64,000 nt of DNA from Astropecten irregularis (GCA_963971285.1 OZ020257.1:11918602-11982601), one strand, 5' to 3'. Numbered from the stretch's first letter, positions 11,189 to 22,654 are shown. Program-made: numbers and translations. Notes: generated by a model from the letters alone, not told the origin.

Positions 11189-11215
11189 AGAATGTAGGTG
11201 ATGACTCCAATTGCC
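11189..11215 (-). CDS. DAPK: DAPK-family kinase, coding microexon 6 (27 nt)
   Basis: This 27-nt microexon completes W199 and encodes AIGVITYI plus two bases of L208, part of helix F. It lies between a long pyrimidine tract (cttgtttttctctgttctgcag) and a strong donor (gtaagt). Phase fits both neighbours: TG+G gives W199, and CT+G gives L208. The joined product ATDMWAIGVITYILLSG is the invariant DAPK/DRAK helix-F sequence, so no residue is missing despite the size. Confidence 0.9.
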
Positions 11216-11411
11216 CTGCAGAACAGAGAAAAACAAGAAAAAACAGACCAATGGAAAAAAACGTTAAATATTGACAAGCCAATCATGGACATCACACATA
11301 GGAGGGCAGTCTAAATTGAAACTGACAAACAAGCCCAGATTTTACTGATCTGTAAATATCCAAGGAAGTTTCCACTTTATAATATTGTTGTCACATGCTT
11401 GCAGCACTACA

Positions 11412-11704
11412 GGGCCCAATTTCATGGAATCCGTTACCACTTAATAGCAAAAATTCATCGCTTACAGTAGCAGATTTATTTGCTTACAGTTAAAATAGCG
11501 TATTTCACGGGAGAGTAGTTTTTTTGGTAGTGGTAAGCAAGAAATTCTGCAGAATGCATGACAGTACGTAGCAGAAAAACAATCACGATTACCCTAGAAA
11601 TTCTTGGTTTTTCTGAAAAGTCTTGCTTACGGATTCCATGAAATAGATTTCATGTGCAGCAGTGCCCTTAAGCACAACAATAGGCCATAACAGATTCCAT
11701 GAAA
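11412..11704. repeat. Fold-back with GGGCCCAATTTCATGGAATCC end
   Basis: The left end GGGCCCAATTTCATGGAATC and the right-side ACGGATTCCATGAAA and ACAGATTCCATGAAA are inverted. The interior has GCTTACAG in both orientations. It matches the fuller copy at 26223-26528. Confidence 0.65.
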
Positions 11705-11819
11705 GCAATTAAAGCAAATACGTGTTGGTTTAAGCATTCTCTTCCTTCCTCCATGGTTAAGTTCATTTGACATAAATTGGACCATAACAAAAAGTCTATC
11801 CTTTCTTTGTGGTTTCGCA

Positions 11820-12190
11820 GCCTTATTGCATGCTTTCCCTGTTTCCCTGGTCACTCTGTCCCCCTTTGTTCTGATCCTCTCATCCATTTATGTGTATCTT
11901 TACTTGCATGTTCTTGTCCTCTTGTCATATTGCCTTTGATAAAAGATCCTGCTAGAATTGAAATATCAGGGGGCAATTTCATAAAGCTCTGCGACGCGTC
12001 GCAACTCGATTTGTGACGCGTCCTAGCTTCGACGCGTCACATCTATGCGATGAGTCCATAGAGAAAGGATGCGTCTTAACTCTGCGACGCGTCGTAAGTT
12101 TGATAAAATCGGCCCCAGGCTCTCCTAAGCAGCCTTTGAGAATGATCCTACTAGAATTGAAACATCAGGCCCTCCTAACTCCTAGTAAAA
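11820..12190 (-). repeat. Family 1 copy, split by a fold-back
   Basis: On the minus strand it has GACAAGAGGACAAGAACATG and GATACACATAAATGG, as at 34190 and 52520, and AAAGATCCTGCTAGAATTG on the plus strand. The element at 11969-12116 interrupts it between AAATATCAGG and CTCTCCTAA. Confidence 0.65.
11969..12116. repeat. Fold-back with GGGGGCAATTTCATAAAGCT end and GACGCGTC core
   Basis: The ends GGGGCAATTTCATAAAGCTC and TTTGATAAAATCGGCCCC are inverted. The interior repeats CTGCGACGCGTCG. The flanks CAGG and CAGG may be a short target duplication inside a family 1 copy. Confidence 0.65.
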
Positions 12191-12597
12191 TTTGTTCAGT
12201 TTTTCTTTTCTTTCAGCAGAATTTGGGCATACTGTGGTAGAACACAATCAAGGGCACGTACGTGTACACAAAACATAATTCAGGCAAAACAAATAAATAA
12301 ATTTGCAGAAAATAGTTGCATGTTTACATAGGATTCATGAATTACATAGACAGTGAATACACATTTAGAGCAAGATGGCAAACCAATTCTATAGAAACAA
12401 ATTATTTTGCTCCATCTTTCTTTTCTTTACGTAAAATTGTTTGTACAGTAACTTGACAATGAAATTATTGGACAACTGAGACACCAGACAACAACCAACC
12501 AGTGTACCATAGCATCATTACAGATTTCTTTCCGAGCCACTACTTTCCATTGTGGAGATGGAGAGAGTATTTTTGTTTCCCCTGGCGATGCCTTAGT

Positions 12598-12712
12598 GCC
12601 TGTTTGTTTAATGCACAGGATCACGATTCTACTGATCTGGATCCCATTTTAGCGTATCCTGCATAGGACGTGGATCCCCAAATCTGGGATCCTGTGCGTT
12701 AAACAAATAGGC
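12598..12712. mobile_element. Small MITE, 115 bp, with 7-bp direct repeat
   Basis: The ends GCCTGTTTGTTTAATGCACA and GTGCGTTAAACAAATAGGC are inverted. GGATCC-like words repeat inside. CCTTAGT flanks the element on both sides (12591-12597 and 12713-12719). Confidence 0.75.
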
Positions 12713-12918
12713 CCTTAGTTACATGTATTCATTGGCATGATTGACAGCTCGTGGGCACAAACTGACCAAGCAGAAATTGCCAAAGTTCCTGTCAGTCGCT
12801 GGTTGGATCACTGGAGACCAAAAGGCTCAACGTACGAATGGACATATTGTTTTGCACTACTCCTGTCTATCTATAGTTACGGTATTGTTTTTTTTTGCAG
12901 ACACAAGTCGTCCATACA

Positions 12919-14375
12919 GTGAATGCTGGCCTGCTCTAGTCCTCATCAGGATGACTAGAGAAGGCTGGTCGAGGCGTTGAGGCCTTGTGAGTGGTGGGGG
13001 CCGGGGTTGAGGACTGTGCGAAGGTGCGAGCGGTTCTAATGCGTTGTGTTTCCGCGGGCCGATACACATGGCTGTTGTCTTAGTGATTATGTGTTTGTCC
13101 GTTTGGTCGTCCTTTGTCTTCTTTCGTCTGTTCTGTCCTTGTTTTGTACTGAGCTGTCCTTGTATTTACATATTTTTGTTAATTATATATCCACTTATTG
13201 ACTTTTGTTTACGGTACCTTCAATACAAGCCACGGCTTCTGAAAGTGCCCCATACTCTGTCTTTTAATTATCATAGTTCTAATTTTGCCTTTGTTTACGT
13301 TCTCTTATTTAGTTGAACCTTTACATTCCAGTTAATTGTGATGTCACATTACAGAGTGGGAAATAAATGTGCTATTGAATTGAATTGAATGCACATTAAT
13401 ACACAATGTGGCTTTTCAGTCGTTGTTTTTTCCCCTGAATCTTTATTGTGTTTTTTTTTAACAAAATCTGATTTCAGGAATGAAAAATTAATAAATCAAA
13501 AGTACAATTTATTATTAATTTTGTGCCATCCAGCTGCCAGTATTCGCATATAATAATTAGCGTCTATAATATATCCAGCATTCTTTATCCCTTTGAGGTG
13601 AGGCGTGTTTAATGCCAGGCTATGAGCACATCCTAGTTCTGAGAATGCACACAATGTGAATGCTGGCCTGCTCTAGTCCTCATCAGGATGACTAGAGAAG
13701 GCTGGTCGAGGCATTGAGGCCTTGTGAGGGGTGGGGGGCGGGGTGGAGGACTGTTCTAAGGTGGGTTGTGTTTCCGCGGGCCGATACACATGGCTATTGT
13801 CTTAATGATTATGTGTTTGTCCGTCCTTTGTCTTCTTTTGTCTGTTCTGTCCTTGTTTTGTACTGAGCTGTCCTTGTATTTACATATTTTTGTTAATTAT
13901 ATATCCACTTATTGCCTTTTGTTTACGGTACTTTCAATATAAGCCATGGCTTCTGAAAGTGCCCCATACTCTGTCTTTAAATTATCATAGTTCTAATTTT
14001 GCCTTTGTTTACGTTCTCTTATTTAGTTGAACCTTTACATTCCAGTTAATTGTGATGTCACATTACAGAGTTGGAAATAAATGTGCTATTGAATTGAATT
14101 GAATGCACATTAATACACAATGTGGCTTTTCAGTCGTTGTTTTTTCCCCTGAATCTTTATTGTGTTTTTTTTAAACAAAATCTGATTTCAGGAATGAAAA
14201 ATTAATAAATCAAAGATACAATTTATTATTAATTTTGTGCCATCCAGCTGCCAGTATTCGCATATAATAATTAGCGTCTATAATATATCCAGCATTCTTT
14301 ATCCCTTTGAGGTGAGGCGTGTTTAATGCCAGGCTATGAGCACATCCTAGTTCTGAGAATGCACACAATGTGAAT
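12919..14375. repeat. Tandem duplication of a ~0.73-kb repeat unit
   Basis: The unit starting GTGAATGCTGGCCTGCTCTAG at 12919 starts again at 13656 (period 737). The second copy differs by a few small gaps, such as loss of the stretch before GTTGTGTTTCCGCGG. Each unit includes CTAGTCCTCATCAGGATGAC, TTCCGCGGGCCGATACACAT and a GAATTGAATTGAATG run, which resembles the simple-repeat 3' tail of a LINE or SINE. Confidence 0.9.
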
Positions 14376-14507
14376 GATATGCTAATGACCGTGGTGCAGT
14401 ACCATGCAGTAATGGCATGGCATTGAAAACTGAACTGCCACAGATAGGCTTCATTAGTCTACATTACACAACATACTCTCAGTGCTTTTACACTTGGTAA
14501 TCAGTAA

Positions 14508-15375
14508 TATTAAAGGTATAATAAAGGGTGCACAAAAAGTAACTTCCGTTGATTGTGATGCCCGATCCCTCTAAATCTAATCGGTTTGGGGTGATATGTA
14601 AGTGTGAGTCTTTAGAGCACGAAGCTGCATTTTGATGCCCTACTTGATGCCAAAGACCCAACACTGTCCAATGCACACATCAATGTTTGTCAAAAGGTAC
14701 AAAACCAAAAGTTGCACTTTTAGGTATAAAGTGTGTAGCTGTGCGTTACCCATTGTAGACCCAAACAATATCGCCCCTATGCAATATAGCGCATGGGAAG
14801 ATCAACCTGTATACCTAAAAGTGCAACTTTTTGTTTTGTACCTTTTGACAAACAATGTTGTGTGCATTGAACAGTGTTGAGTCCTTGGCATCAAGTAGGG
14901 TGTCAAAATGCAGCTTAAGATGTGCTCTAAACACTCATGTCACTCATGTCAACCCAAACCGATTAGATTAAGAGGGGTCAGGCGACAAAATCAACGGAAG
15001 TTACTTTTTGTGCACCCTTTATATGATTGGTAAAGGTCACAGAACAGCACTCGCACTTTGTCTGATCCAGCATGAAATAGTAAACCTGTGAAAATTTGAG
15101 CTTAATTGGACATTTGAGTCATGATAAAAAAGAAAGAAAATCTGACTAAATTTTTCCTATAAAACATATATACTGGTTCTGATCTTAACCCAAGATCAAA
15201 ACTGTTTCTGGTCTTTGTTTTACTACTCTTAAGGATAAATACACCACTTCAAGCAGAAATATTTTAACGATATGTTTCTACCACCACTATCTTCATATCC
15301 TGAAAGTTATACATTAATCTGTGAAAATTTCTGTTTGGGTATATAATAAAGTTACCAAACCTGTACTAATGTATA
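14508..15375 (-). mobile_element. Family 3b MITE, split by a fold-back insertion
   Basis: The family 3b phrases GATTGGTAAAGGTCAC, GAGCTTAATTGGACATTTGAG and CCAAGATCAAAACTG, ending in ACCTTTA, are present. The other end has been carried to 14508-14520 by the inserted element. Copies: 18457, 42917, 45263 and 57113. Confidence 0.65.
14521..15022. mobile_element. Long palindromic MITE, about 500 bp
   Basis: The ends ATAAAGGGTGCACAAAAAGT and ACTTTTTGTGCACCCTTTAT are inverted. The pairing continues far inward: CTAATCGGTTTGGG against CCCAAACCGATTAG, and ACCAAAAGTTGCACTTTTAG against CTAAAAGTGCAACTTTTTG. The whole element could fold into one long hairpin. Confidence 0.85.
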
Positions 15376-16640
15376 CCTTTAAACCATGGAAGAAGCCTCT
15401 ATGCTTAAACGTAATCTTTTTTCAATTGGTGTGTTCAATTTGTTATCGAACAACAGAGTTTCATGAGAATAAAATAAATTTGAGATACGGTATATCTCAA
15501 GAAGCTTTCTCACAAACAGTAACTTTTTAACTGGACCTACATTTATATACAGATCGATCTAGAGCTAAGGTGAGTGGGGTCAATGAAAGTGCAAGGATGA
15601 CATCATTGCCAACCTTTCCCCCACCCAACCCCACAGCCAAGGAAACCTATTCTGTAATATTATAGACTTGGGTTAAGAATTCCAAATGTGATTCTGATGA
15701 GATGCGATATCAACTTCCTGCTACACCTCATTTGAAAAGCTCGTAACTTCTCCCATTCATACCCTCCGCATCATCAAGTCTAAAGTTCCCTTCTGTTTCC
15801 CACCACATTAACTGACAACAACAATCGCAGACGGCGTTTTTACGAATTCCCCCCAAATGGATAGGTTTTATATCACTCCTAGGAAACTCTCAACATTAAA
15901 CTCGAGTGCATGCATTAGTCACTCACTCCCCCTTCCGACCCAGGAAATTGCGGATAAATTTCTCGAAAACATGAATGTGCTGACGACGACGGAGAGCTCT
16001 CTGAGTGCATTGCGAGGCATATCCAATATCATCTAATGCATCATACTCCTTGAAGTCAGGTAATCAACTCAGAATTCCCGCCAGACAGAGAGCAAGACAT
16101 GAGGTCTTCTTCTTCGTATTCGTATCCCTCTGGGCATTTGAGGGAGGGGGGTAATAATAATGGATCTATCTGCATCAATCCCCAAACTTCATCAATGTGC
16201 AGAATTCCAACATGCCCCTTGCTAATAAGCCATTGGATTTAGACAAAATTGGACGATTAAGCCCCTTACAAAGTTCAGTCCCAGTCCCATACAGGATCTA
16301 CAGTCCCGTGTCCTTCAAAATCCTGTAAAACTAGGAAAGGATTCTGATTTACAATGTCATGTAGGATGGAGAGAACCGATTTTATAATTTATTTGTTGAC
16401 ATCCAGTTCAAAAAGCAACTGGCAAGAGCTCTCTGCACACAAAAAAACCTTTCACATGAAACAGGCTTGAATCTGTCCAGAAGTTTATACTCAATGTGAA
16501 TCTGTGGTGTATCAATAATCATTATACATTTCTTCCTCTTGAAGCAGGTCGTGTTTGTTTGTACAGTTCACAGTATAGTATATACAACTGTCAACCATTA
16601 TGTAAATACTAGCCCCAGCAAAGATGATATATCGTGCTTT
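15376..16640. other. Intron 5 sequence, no gene seen
   Basis: Single-copy-looking DNA with no recognised protein, RNA gene or repeat family. Composition varies, with a GC-richer patch near 15950-16020. Confidence 0.45.
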
Positions 16641-16654
16641 CAGAAACTTAATAA

Positions 16655-17310
16655 AGGTAGTACCATACTTTGGTAAAGTTGATAGAATTCATGTACATGT
16701 AGCTGCGGTCTGTTCATAATTTGATTTGTCATGAAATAAAAACAAACCTGTGAAATCTTCAGCTCAGTTGATCATTGGAAACAGTCAAAAACAGCGAAAA
16801 ACCGTTGCAATTTGTTAGCGAAATTGTAATGCAATTGTAATTGTGAAGTTTACATGTCGGAGATCAAAACTGTTTTTGGTAATTTTTTTGATAAATACAG
16901 CATTTCAGGCAACAAAATTTCAACGGAGTGTTTGTACTGCTGGTCCATCTTTATTAAGACTGAAACAATACATAGATATATTGGTGCATCACGATACATT
17001 CAGTCACGATACGACTTATTGATATGAATGTTCAATATCGGTATTTTTTACAATAATATATAAAATAAAATCTATTACAAAACATGCTGAAAATCACAGA
17101 AATTTCTAATGACTGCCAAAAAAACACCGATAAATATGCATAAAAAAACGGAAGAAAATGCCACCTTTCTGTCGTAAGTACCGAAAAGCACAGTGCTGTT
17201 AAGGATGACAGAAGCTCACACTGTACACATTCTTCATACCCTGTAAGTTATACTTAAATCTGTGAACATTTCTGTTTTGGTTTTAAAAGTATGATAGTAC
17301 CTTTAAAAAG
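16655..17310 (-). mobile_element. Family 3-type MITE with internal insertion
   Basis: The outer parts (AAAGGTAGTACCATACTTTGG and AAGTATGATAGTACCTTTAA) are inverted ends, and GATAAATACAGCATTTCAGG lies between. A stretch near 16965-17215, with TGGTGCATCACGATACATTC, is foreign to the family and looks like a further insertion. Confidence 0.55.
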
Positions 17311-17875
17311 ATGGGGGAATCTGAAAAACATCTTTTCAAGTGATTCAAGAAAATAATTATGGGCTTCCTGTTTTTCCATCTGAGGCAAAAGTTCCATCTT
17401 TCGCCCCCAGTTTCCATCTTCCGCCTCAGCGAGAGCGATGGCGCTGGATTCCTCTACTTTCCTCTCCCCACCCTATCCCTGTCACTAGGCCCAAGAATAC
17501 CCCGAATCCCGTTCCCCCCGCGCCTCAACGCTCCGCCGACTCCCGTCCGTTTTGACACCTGACATCCGGTTTATGCACCTCGCTGCCCAAGAACAAAGCC
17601 GCGTAGGGCTGGATGTTAGCGGAGCTGCCCAGACAGCACCATTAATCCCTGCCGCCATCAAATTGGATGCACCCGAGCGTAAGTTAGTGAGCGAAAGTGT
17701 ACTCGATACCGGTTAAATATTAATAACTGGGAGCAATTATTATTCCGGAATATTGACACAGAGATGCACGCGCTTTGTGTAGGTGTTTGAGAAAATAAGG
17801 CAGGATAATGGGGAAGACGTTTCTTTAAATCAACCCAGCTTGGGGTGTGGAATGAATAAATAATATAGTTATTTA
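17311..17875. other. GC-rich patch in intron 5, no gene assigned
   Basis: From about 17390 to 17640 the DNA is C-rich and much higher in GC than its surroundings. Two short plus-strand frames overlap but neither has a recognisable domain or splice context. It could be a regulatory or once-coding segment. Confidence 0.35.
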
Positions 17876-18175
17876 AGGCAGTATCATACTTATGGTAGCA
17901 CACTGAAACATAGATCTTCATAGATTTACCTATGACTAACATGGTATAAAGATGGTAATGGTCGAAACATAGTTCTGTCTGAAATGCTGTATTTATCCAG
18001 AAAAGAGTAAAACCAATGACCAAAAGAAAAAAAAATAACGGTGAAAAGATTTAAGAAATACCGTGGGCGTTTTTCAATGTTTTCTCAAAAGTGGGCACCA
18101 CATAAGACTGAAAATTTCACAGATGACTGTAACAGTATCTTCCTTGATATTTTTGTCCATGAATCTCCATTTGGA
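17876..18175 (+). mobile_element. Family 3 MITE copy
   Basis: The fixed series of family 3 phrases is present: AGTATCATACTTATGGTAGC, CTGAAATGCTGTATTTATCC, AATACCGTGGGCGTTTTTC and CTTCCTTGATATTTTTG. The right end is lost. Confidence 0.7.
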
Positions 18176-18456
18176 TAAATGCAAATACCAATGCATTAAG
18201 AGCATTGGGCCTTTGTCTAATGTACATGTGTACACTGTACATGCACATGTCATGTAATGTAAACTATCATGCACAGGGCTGGCAGTCCTGGCACCAACAT
18301 TTTTTTCATTTTCATGGCATCCCACCAGTCTAGTACCGGTATATGCATTTCTGAAAGCCCTTCCACCACACCCTATTTTCATTAAAAATGACATCACAAC
18401 ACAAATTCATTCAGGGAAACTGGATGTATTGCTCTTATGTTAAAAGGTATATAGGC

Positions 18457-18823
18457 CTAATACACGATTGGTAAAAGTCACAGAGCAGCAATCGCACTTT
18501 AACTGAAATATGTACCTGAAAAAATAAACCTGTGAAAAATTGAGCTCACTTGATTGTATCTGAGTCACAAGAAATTATCGAAAACCGAACTCAATTTTTC
18601 TTATAAAACACAAAGAATACTTCTTGTCTTACCCCGAGATCAAAACTGTTTTCAGTCTTTGTTATACTAACTTCTGGATAAATATACTGTAGCATTTCAG
18701 GTGGAAATATTTTAACGGTATGTTTCTCCTAGCACCATCTTCATATCCTGAAAGTTATATACGTAAATCTGTGAACATTTCTGTTTAGGTATGTTACCAA
18801 TCCTGTACTGTACCTTTAACTAA
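18457..18823 (-). mobile_element. Family 3b MITE copy
   Basis: Carries GATTGGTAAAAGTCACAGAG, ACCCCGAGATCAAAACTG, CTGGATAAATATAC, TCCTGAAAGTTATA and CCTGTACTGTACCTTTAA, in the same order as at 15030-15375. Confidence 0.7.
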
Positions 18824-18829
18824 TGCAAG

Positions 18830-19734
18830 TCGAGCTTCCCTGAAGCCAGTGTGACTAAGCCACCACAGCAACTCCTCTATCGTGTCTATAACATCATTAA
18901 GCGACATACAGTAATCCCCAAATATAAGCCTGTTAATCTGAATGTAAGCCTCGCCTAAATTGGATTACCACATTATGTAAAATGTACATAATCTTTAAAT
19001 ACAATTTCCACATTCCAGACAACATCTTGACTCTTATCAACGGTCTAGTCACATTCTAGCCAAAATATGAGTCCACATGTACATGTACGTGTTAGTTTCA
19101 GAGCGCTTACGGGAATTAATACGGCATCATGCTTTGTCAGTGGTGTTTATGAGAACCCATGGCACGTCGCTCGCGCTGGGGTGTTTTACGTCGCAGAGCC
19201 TAAGGAGAGGCCTGGCTTTCCATCACCAGAAGGCGAGAAGACAGCTCCCCGGTCTTTTCTGGGTGATTTATTCCCATCACACGCTGGATACTTTTACGAC
19301 AAGATGCCTGTTACCACTGACGATATCCGACCATCGGAGCAGGGGGGATATATATGTAGGTGGCACAGGTATCACCTGAGAATGCCAGCGGCGATGGGGC
19401 GACTGATACAACACATTCATGCGTCAGTTACTCGGTTCAGGTCTCACAAATAGCAGCACCTTAAAGCTGAATTGCCCGTGTTTGAGAGACAGGACTGAAA
19501 ACAAATTCCTTGCACATTCAAAGCCAGTGCTTAGATATAATCATATGACTCAAGAACGATTTGAGGCTTTGCATGGTGACAAGAAACTGACAACTGGTAT
19601 GCGGATCAGTTTTCGGTATACACACCATGTTATATTCGTTCCAACTTTGGCACTTCTTATATTATTATTATTTATTTCTGGAAATGACACCAAGGATTCC
19701 TCAAAAATGCCCAAGGCACTGTAGCTCGCAAGCC
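18830..19734. other. Intron 5 sequence with one unassigned open frame
   Basis: A plus-strand frame at 19067-19453 (128 codons) is GC-richer than its surroundings but shows no domain I recognise, and it has no supporting splice or start context. The rest holds nothing identifiable. Confidence 0.35.
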
Positions 19735-19940
19735 TGATGAAACTTTTTATGGAAAGATGATGACAAGAAGATACAGTTTTAGAGGTGGGAGGAAAACCTC
19801 AGAGTAATATTCTGGGTGAAACCCATGAAATCAGGCAGGGACTGAAAACCCAATCCACTTGTGAACCGAGCCGGACTTGAACCCGGTCCACAGTAGTGAA
19901 AGGCGAGAAAAGAACCGCTACGCCAACCTGACTCCCATCA
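19735..19940 (-). mobile_element. tRNA-derived SINE
   Basis: Read on the minus strand, it has a tRNA-like head with the B-box GGGTTCAAGTC, then the tail block TGAGGTTTTCCTCCCACC. The same design (head with B-box, then a TTTCCTCCC block) occurs at 43735-44010. Confidence 0.7.
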
Positions 19941-19959
19941 CGTCATTATTGTATGATGA

Positions 19960-20100
19960 CTCGAGATGATGATGACAGGCTAGTCGAAACATACATGTAA
20001 AGATCTAACGAGAAGTGCGATGAAATAGGTCTCCTGATGATGACTATAGAGCAAGTTAGTCGAAACGTTGAGACCTAACGAGAAGTGTGACGAAATAAGA
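19960..20100 (+). repeat. Two copies of a hammerhead-like repeat
   Basis: The two copies (about 19960-20030 and 20030-20100) share GATGATGAC, TAGTCGAAAC, GATCTAACGAGAAGTG or GACCTAACGAGAAGTG, and GATGAAATA or GACGAAATA. The second has the uninterrupted words CTGATGA and GAAAC, separated by a pairable GACTA/TAGTC stem. A related copy is at 40866-40985. Confidence 0.55.
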
Positions 20101-21177
20101 CATGCAAAAGTACAAACGAATATTACATGGTGTTACCGCAAACCGAACCACAAAATCATTAGACTATCTTGTATGTTATACGCATTCAAAATTGAAGACC
20201 ACATGTATGTATTTGCTGCATGTATTGAACGCAGATGTCTTTACTAACCGGCTCAACTGCCAAGCTTACTGGAATGAACTGTTAAAACAAATCCTAATGG
20301 AGCATTGATTGTACCAACAAACCGTCCATGAGATGCCAATTAACTTCTCATTTCCACAAAATGTGTGAAAGTAATGTCTTAGAAGAAGAATAAAGGGTGG
20401 AAAATGCACAACAGACACGTGCACCGACTGGAACAGAGTTATGTTCGCTCGAAGAAATTCACGGTCTGGCAGCCGAAGATAAGTCTAGCGATCGACCGTT
20501 GTTTGACCGCAAATGAGGCGGAACGATCCCAGAAAGAGGGGAAGCAGAAGGAGAGCAGCATCGCGTGCCCAGCGGACTGGAAGAAGGCTCTTGATTTACT
20601 GGGTACTCTCTGAGAATTGGACATCTGTTTGCGTATTACGCATCGCGAGGGGGAAATGATGAGGAGCGGATAATGCCTTGAGACGAGACGCGAGCTTCAG
20701 CGACTGACTACCCTTGGCAACTGAAGTGGAAGCGATTCTTAATTGGACGGGGATGCTTGATTTTGTTTGCACCCATAGAGGTGGCGTCACTGAGGGATGC
20801 GTAGGGGGCCTGGTAAAAAGCTTCTAGGAGCATCTCACAGGGTACACCAAGCGAGGCAATCCTGAAAGACAAGAGATATGGCTCTTAACAAGAACCTGAT
20901 GTATTTTCCGAGATTGTCCAAGATTACGCAGACCCATCTACATTTTGACCTGCATTTAGACAACGTACCATACTGGTTTACTTTACTCAACACTTATCAT
21001 ACACTTATTGGATTTGCTGAATGAATTCCACACGGTGAAAATTGTGAAAGTGCCATGTAAAACATTCTAAAATTTGGATATAAACTGACCACTAATAAAT
21101 CAAATACAACTACATGTACTGTATCCAAAATAATTTTTCCTTAAACCTTTGTTTTTTCTAATTGCTCTGATCATTAT
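20101..21177. other. Intron 5 sequence, GC-richer middle, no gene assigned
   Basis: A plus-strand frame of 69 codons at 20404-20613 lies in a CpG-rich patch but has no recognised family. An apparent splice acceptor near 20860 is not needed, because kinase exons 5 and 6 join exactly. Confidence 0.35.
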
Positions 21178-21432
21178 AGGCTCGTTCACACACACCAAAA
21201 AAGCACCATTATTTGGGTCGGGATTCAAATCGTACTATTATTGCGTCTTTTTGCAAATAGTCGCGATTATTTGCTGTGTGAACGGTGCACCAAAAAATAC
21301 CGTTTTTTTTTATATCCCATCATGCAAGGCGGGCGCACGAGTGTAGCACAGGATGCATGCCAACTTCACGCTAAACATTTAGAATTGCGTACGCGCAGTT
21401 TGATACAAATCATACCGGTGAGATTTGGGTCA
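21178..21432. mobile_element. Family 4 MITE, right end truncated
   Basis: Starts AGGCTCGTTCACACACACC and carries CAAATAGTCGCGATTATTTG, CCCATCATGC and GATGCATGCCAACTTCACGC as in the copies at 8768 and 52547, then stops without the far end. Confidence 0.75.
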
Positions 21433-21659
21433 CACATGTGTACACGTATACTGCCCTCTTTGACACTTTCTCTGAAACACATACTGTACATAATGCAACA
21501 GATTCATCACTGCATGAATAATTGAGCAATTAGAGCTCGCAGATGACGAGTTTAGAAGTAACATGAGGACCAAGTCATACGGAGTGTCCAGTGAAGAGAA
21601 TCCACCCGATGATGCCAGTTACCTCAGAAGTCAAATGGTCAAAGCTTAAAGATACATGT

Positions 21660-21800
21660 ACATGTGTATGTTGCTGCTGGGGGCAGAAGTTGCAGGTTCA
21701 AATCCCACCCAAGCCTTCTTTAATGGAAATACAAAGCTTCAACATAACAGTCAAGAAAGATAAACCTAAAGCCATTCACTGTACACCAATGCTAGCGTAC
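21660..21800 (+). mobile_element. Probable tRNA-derived SINE fragment
   Basis: The phrase GCAGGTTCAAATCCCACCC is a tRNA B-box with its flanks. No intact cloverleaf could be drawn. Confidence 0.4.
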
Positions 21801-22654
21801 AGGTGCTTGTCAATTCTATTATACTGAGGTTGACAGTAATTACTCCAAGCTTCTGTTCATGGCTCTAAAGGTCTGCCAAAAACTTGATACACCTCTGATG
21901 AGCAATCAGTCTTATTCCCTTCCTGCCTCAGACAGACAAACCCCTTCCAACTTCATTCATTGGACACACAAGTACATATACATCAACCGAGCCCCTGGGC
22001 AAACATCTAGGTACCTGGTCAACCCCAAGGTACATGTATAAGTGCATACAGTCTGACTCAGTGTCCCTATTAAGACCCTGGGGATGAGAATATTAATGAA
22101 ACAAAAATATTGCAGGTAGGCCCACCACTTTCCAGAGGGGATTTGCAATCAATGGCCTCACCGTTTTGGATCACTGTAGGACTTTTATCCTTCAGTGTAA
22201 GGGCTGTTATTATCTGGCCTTCTGACGGACTGAAAGGTCTGTATGCAATTGGAATGGAAGGTAAATACTAAATTACAAGTTTTGTGTCGCTAACAGAGGT
22301 CATTTTTGGTGTTTTCATTTCAATAATACAAGATGCATATACAGTGTATGTCTCTACATTCTGCTTTCAAGTAAATTCATGTCTTCCTTGAAGTCATCCA
22401 AAACAAGGCCAATCAATGAGGTCTAAAAAGTAATTAAAGAGAAGACCTAAGAGCATAGGTTACACTGTAAGGAGGAAGACGATGAGTGTTTACGTTACAT
22501 TTAAACCGAGACAATTCATAGGTCTAAAGGGGGAAACAGCTTGCAGATAAAGAGTTCATAGTGAGGCAGTGTGTGGGAAGAAACTGGAAGGGTAGTGCCA
22601 CCACACAGTATTTGCTTTAGGTACCGTGCAAACAAATAGACAAATACATTTTAG
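21801..22654. other. Intron 5 sequence, nothing recognised
   Basis: No gene, RNA or clear repeat structure seen. Confidence 0.4.

Noticed and set aside
19067-19453. 128-codon frame as an exon (briefly considered as a BIR-like domain)
   Set aside because: The zinc-binding cysteines and histidine of a BIR domain are absent, and no splice or start context supports it.
20815-20870. Extra kinase exon with a ctttcag acceptor
   Set aside because: Exons 5 and 6 already join in phase to give the conserved TDMWAIG sequence, so nothing is missing between them.
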